DNA from: Roseivirga misakiensis
Lineage (GTDB): Bacteria > Bacteroidota > Bacteroidia > Cytophagales > Cyclobacteriaceae
Assembly: GCF_001747105.1 (NCBI RefSeq)
Contig: NZ_MDGQ01000004.1
Span: 301,539-365,538, forward strand
Direction: 5' to 3'
Length of the DNA: 64,000 nucleotides
A program made the position numbers and the translations under genes. Shown here one piece after another: positions 62,101 to 64,000 of this stretch (the first letter of the stretch is position 1; each line of letters begins with the position of its first letter). The notes under the pieces were generated by a model. The model saw nothing but the letters and a program-made list of their open reading frames with translations. It did no database searches and had not been told where the DNA came from.

Positions 62101-64000
62101 ACCGTCAGGTGAACTTTGAACAATTGGTGAGTCATCATCATCTGTAATGGTATACGTATGGATCGTATTAGTACCTAATGTAGCGTTGCTAGGGTTGGAT
62201 AGGGTCACAATAACTGTTTCATCTACCTCGTCCAAAACATCATCTACAATACTAGCAATCGTGATGTTTTCACTGACATCTCCCGGGGTGAAAGTTAAAG
62301 TACCATTATCTAAAGTGTAATCCGTTCCCGCGCCTGTAGCCGTACCCGTAACCGTATAGTCTACGGTTATAGTAAAGTCACTTGATGTAGATAAGTCTAC
62401 CTGTAAGTTGGTCGAGGCAGTTGCTTCGCTTCCTGAACTGGCAGTAGCATTGAATGCTACCGTTGCCGCATCGTCATTGGTAAGCGTTAATTGTGCGGCA
62501 TCGGTAATATCAATATCTGATGCATCTACCGTGGTAGGGACCAAGTTGCTCATCGCAATGTCTACCAGTTCATCTGCTTCTACTTTCGTATCGCCTCCAA
62601 TAGTAATTGTAAAGGTTTCTGTTTCACTGGCTGTTCCTGCAAAAGTCTCTGTTGCTGATGTTACGGCTGTATAATCTCCATCGGCTGTCGTAGCTGTATT
62701 GTCCGCTGTAGATACATCTACATCAAATCCACCATCTACCGCATTGTCTAAGGTTAGTGTTATTGTGGCTGTACCATCATTTTCGTTGACCGCTACATTG
62801 GCAATCGTTACTGTGGCACTATCGTCATTTAAAATCGTATACGTAGCCACACTTGATACATCAATATCGTTAGTATCTACTGAGGTAAATCCTACATTGG
62901 TCATACTCATAGTAAAGGTCTCATTGGCCTCTACTTTCATGTCACCCAACCCTTGCAAGTTCAGTGTTTGCGTTTCGCCTGCGGTTCCTACAAAGGTTAA
63001 TGTAGAACCTGCTGTTGATGAGTAATCACTATCAGCTACAGTAGCTGTTCCGTCGGTAGTAAATACATCAAATGCAAAACCTCCTTGTACGGGATTGGTT
63101 AAGGTTGCAGTAATGGTTTGTGCACCTGAATTTTCATTCGCACTTACATTGGCTATCGTTACAACGGTTGTGTCATCGTTATTAATTGTTCCTGTTCCAG
63201 TGGCATCACCAATCACTACACTTGTTCCTGTTGGATTGGATAGTGTCATCGTAATCGTTTCATCGGTCTCAACCATGTTTTCTCCTGCTACAGTAACGTC
63301 AATCGTCTTACTGGTTTCTCCTGCTGAAAAACTTACTGTTCCTGTTGTTGACGTATAATCACTTGCCGAAGATGCTGTCCCATCACTGGTGGCATAGTCT
63401 ACTGTAGCTCCTCCTGATGGGGCTGGGGAATCTAAACTCACCGTAAAGGTTAATGTAGCACTTCCTGCATCTCCTTCTGATACACTTGGGTCGTTGATAC
63501 TTGCTGAAATATCATCATCATTGATAATGGTTACGGTTGCTCCGTCTGTAATATCAATGTTCGCCGAAGCTACACTCGCCGGTGATTTATTACTCATACT
63601 GATACTTACAGTCTCATTCGATTCTGAATTTACGTCAGCGGTTGGTGTTACTGTAAAGGTTTCGGTCTCACCTGCGGTTCCTGCAAAGGTTAAGGTTTGA
63701 TTCGTTACGGCTATATAATCTGAGTCTGCTGTAGTTGCTGTTCCATCTGCTGTACTTACATCTACATCAAACCCGCCATCTACGGCATTGTCTAAAGTAA
63801 CTGTAACTGTAATGGCTCCATCATCTTCATTGCCACTTACATTAGCAATCGTTACCGTAGCATTATCATCGTTGGTTAAGGTTAAGGTAGCTCCATCGGT
63901 AATATCGATATCTCCTCCTGCTACCGTCGCTGGTGAGAGTCCACTCATAGAAATAGTGATGAACTCATCGGCTTCTACTTTCGTATCGCCTCCTAAAGTA
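56185..64000 (-). CDS. giant Calx-beta-repeat T9SS cargo protein, 5' end beyond window
   Basis: About 2,605 residues visible; the reading frame stays open to the right edge, so the N-terminus and signal peptide are missing. From the C-terminus: a T9SS type A sorting domain (last ~75 residues, ISIYPNPADRILTIDL to RKKVMIKR), which sends the protein through the outer membrane; a beta-sandwich domain resembling HYDIN/ASPM type; a cadherin-like domain (about 56.8-57.1 kb); several Ig-like domains (for instance SSDLTMTFGENMNKGTG, DITVTNGTADNFTEV); then at least 13 Calx-beta-type units of ~110 residues ending in TNDD/NNDD, interrupted at about 61.8-62.1 kb by one Big_5-like domain. Calx-beta repeats bind Ca2+. 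A surface adhesin or matrix protein is likely; the partner is unknown. Confidence 0.9.
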   Translation of the reverse strand, partial: TLGGDTKVEADEFITISMSGLSPATVAGGDIDITDGATLTLTNDDNATVTIANVSGNEDDGAITVTVTLDNAVDGGFDVDVSTADGTATTADSDYIAVTNQTLTFAGTAGETETFTVTPTADVNSESNETVSISMSNKSPASVASANIDITDGATVTIINDDDISASINDPSVSEGDAGSATLTFTVSLDSPAPSGGATVDYATSDGTASSASDYTSTTGTVSFSAGETSKTIDVTVAGENMVETDETITMTLSNPTGTSVVIGDATGTGTINNDDTTVVTIANVSANENSGAQTITATLTNPVQGGFAFDVFTTDGTATVADSDYSSTAGSTLTFVGTAGETQTLNLQGLGDMKVEANETFTMSMTNVGFTSVDTNDIDVSSVATYTILNDDSATVTIANVAVNENDGTATITLTLDNAVDGGFDVDVSTADNTATTADGDYTAVTSATETFAGTASETETFTITIGGDTKVEADELVDIAMSNLVPTTVDASDIDITDAAQLTLTNDDAATVAFNATASSGSEATASTNLQVDLSTSSDFTITVDYTVTGTATGAGTDYTLDNGTLTFTPGDVSENITIASIVDDVLDEVDETVIVTLSNPSNATLGTNTIHTYTITDDDDSPIVQSSPDGLVNVSTGGNSFLLVFTKDISFGTGQVELVDVTDNSNSFSFDVESSSDISISGATLKITPPTALDASTNYAIKVDATAIDDTDGNSFAGIIDNTTVDFTTAEATLSFSQISLTTTESATPSTLNLPVTLYTPGSGVDVMIDYTVTGTATSGEDYDLTSGTLTISAGNRTNDIITEILDDLLDEDDETVIITLSNPVNATLASPNVFTYTIQDDDDAPTVTLSVDNSTIAENGGTSTLTATLSEVSGKDVTVTLGYSGTTTNGTDYNSSAGTSIVITAGTMSNTASPIVTSSDDTTPEGNETVIVDVTNVANGTEATTQTQTITITDDDTPNMTFTGATSNGAETVSSADITVDLSIASLLTVTADYAITGTATNGSDFTLAGGTLTFAPSETQKTITIAGIVDDAILESNETVIVTLSNLSNANAGTNQVHTYTINDNDAAAVTIADVSQAENGGDITVTATLDNAVQGGFTVDISSADGTAEAGDDYTAITSQTLTFSGTAGEMQTFTITPTADTKLEADETLTVSQGNLGATSLSIDISDGATVTINNDDNAAVTIEDVSGAENGGAITLTATLDNAVQGGFSVDVVSTDNTATTADSDYTALIGTTLTFTGTAGETQQFSVTPIADTKVEANESLFLGMQNIQGTTLTINNGDGALVTINNDDAATLAIDDVTMNEGASGTATYTFTTTLTGDLDQAFTVDYATQDGTATTADSDYTAATGTLNFAGTNGETQSFSVSVNGDDKVELDEAFSVLLSNLQAGGKNLTITDDTGAGTLTNDDNAVVTIADISQAENGGDITVTAILDNAVQGGFTLDVNTTDGTATAGSDYTAVTSQTLTFVGTAGEMQTFTISPTADAIVEADENLTVSMGNLANTGVTVDISDGATISITNDDEAIFTITDANSNENGSGNEDDGAITMVITLDKAVDIGFDVRVRSQASSATEGTDYTVLDETLTFSGTVGETKTFTVIPTADQILEADEVLDVGIFSTTLDNNVRDRNIDDQATVTITNDDAASLAITDVTIAEGNSGITTFTFDVTLTGAVDQQVMVDYTTADGTATTADSDYTAASGTLTFNGTDGEVQQITVDITGDMTEESDEDFTVTLSNVADGNKGVTIATATGTGILTNEDDNTAPSGYSVNFDDNLIISTELTSSTITMAGAEVGTTYNFTISSAGGGTNVTGTGTIATATDQITLGDLTGLGDGTLTISLELTDGFSNTGSAVTGTTEKKAIIVDPVLSPADDAVDILPSSDLTMTFGENMNKGTGDIVIKRMSDDVVLETIDVTSSKVSISGSNVTINPDNLILPPFTTFYVTIDAGVFTDDAGNDYAGISNNTDWSFTTIAASVVDNVDVPTADTYAIGDALDFTVNMVLPVTITGTATLPVTIGSKTVNATQVGSVNNSTSIVFRYTVVEDDLDADGISLDAPMELNGGTMRDEFGVDAILSLNNTASLATVLVDGVRPVPTLSTTGVELTNTAFTTTFSYDKQVEGFALADITVTNGTADNFTEVIAGSVWSADITPEADGTVTVSLAAGVASDIPGNASAASNTVSKVFDGTAPTVTSITRKEADQLNTNTSTANFTVLFSESVSGVDLADFEISLSGATAALNTVTAIDSKTYEVNVNGISGEGTIGINLKDDDTILDDALNSLGGTGIGNADFTSGEIYTTNFAPTDITTTGTISENNLIGDVARELASTDDDTGDNHTYTLVAGDGADDNGSFTIDGNQLKAAEVFDFEVRSSYSVRVKTDDGFGGEIEKALDITIENVLEPSVFIVEDETVFDVSALGRSQQRTITITNDGEIPVEVRSAGNTVPGFEVLTGSVQIPVGQSVPVVIAFIPTEARNYSGIITFNYTFQQEGRNPESITIGHSVSGAGAIITSVDNGTIDPSNISIYPNPADRILTIDLSELAATKLDIEIVNATGIKLYGVQDYTDKELRLDVSRYEMGIYIIQFTNGTSVVRKKVMIKR
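58690..61790 (-). repeat. tandem Calx-beta coding repeats, ~340 bp period
   Basis: Nine consecutive units, most within 330-360 bp. Two unit types can be told apart: one with NAVQGGF/NAVDGGF, the other with TVDYAT/VDYTTADGTATTADSDY. Some are close copies: CCATTCTCTGCCTG with flanks occurs at 59701-59748 and, with few changes, 60733-60776, exactly 1,032 bp apart (344 codons, three units). A further run of five units lies at 62110-64000. Confidence 0.85.

Noticed and set aside
56521..63700. Many plus-strand open frames inside the giant repeat gene
   Set aside because: They repeat at the Calx-beta period and are Ser/Val/Thr-rich mirror images of the coding strand.

Overview
The window looks like ordinary chromosome from a Bacteroidota member, most likely Cytophagia (Roseivirga/Fulvivirga-like; genus is a guess). 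Four things point there. Several genes have TTTG-N19-TAnnTTTG-type promoters. The last gene ends in a type IX secretion (T9SS type A) sorting domain. The AccD, SecA, CarB and bS16 variants match what I recall from this phylum. The operon content (MoxR/DUF58/DUF4129/DUF4350, DUF4834, GGGP synthase) also fits. There are no insertion sequences, integrases, prophage genes or CRISPR arrays, and one tRNA.

Layout. 1-2.7 kb: 3' end of a YugP-type zinc protease, an acyl-CoA dehydrogenase and an AraC-type regulator. 2.7-7.5 kb: a three-gene minus-strand unit (holin-like membrane protein, small membrane protein, GGGP synthase) and two divergent Na/Pi-cotransporter homologues. 7.5-13.4 kb: dapF, secA, a SPOR-type lipoprotein and an M20 amidohydrolase, all on minus. 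13.5-16.4 kb: rpsP-rimM-trmD-rplS on minus, plus a small secreted protein. 16.6-25.2 kb: a thioredoxin-like/WG-repeat pair, then sucA-sucB-lpd, the complete 2-oxoglutarate dehydrogenase complex. 25.2-32.2 kb: a lipoprotein, carB, a DUF4834 protein, tpx, a TetR/KAS III pair with a palindromic operator, and accD. 32.2-36.4 kb: promoter plus SAM-I riboswitch driving metX-hom, then nqrF. 36.5-45.8 kb: a degenerate ureohydrolase-fold protein, then a seven-gene MoxR/DUF58/SpoIIM minus operon facing a divergent RDD/metallopeptidase/cytochrome-b5-like set. 46-52 kb: a lipoprotein, GlcNAc-kinase-like gene plus murQ (cell-wall sugar recycling), sprT-like, der, era and initiator tRNA-Met. 52-64 kb: a membrane peptidase-like protein, a serine hydrolase lipoprotein, wecB, a small lipoprotein, and a giant Calx-beta repeat surface/secreted protein that runs off the right edge.

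Most genes are housekeeping: translation, secretion, TCA cycle, methionine/threonine and fatty-acid synthesis. The most distinctive points are lineage-type losses in core enzymes (AccD without zinc-ribbon cysteines, SecA without its C-terminal zinc motif, CarB without the MGS regulatory domain), a ureohydrolase homologue lacking half its metal ligands, the riboswitch-controlled metX operon, the perfect TetR operator and the giant repeat protein. I found no clearly undescribed defence or mobile system. The least understood units are the MoxR/SpoIIM/RDD locus and the GGGP-synthase operon with its two membrane partners.
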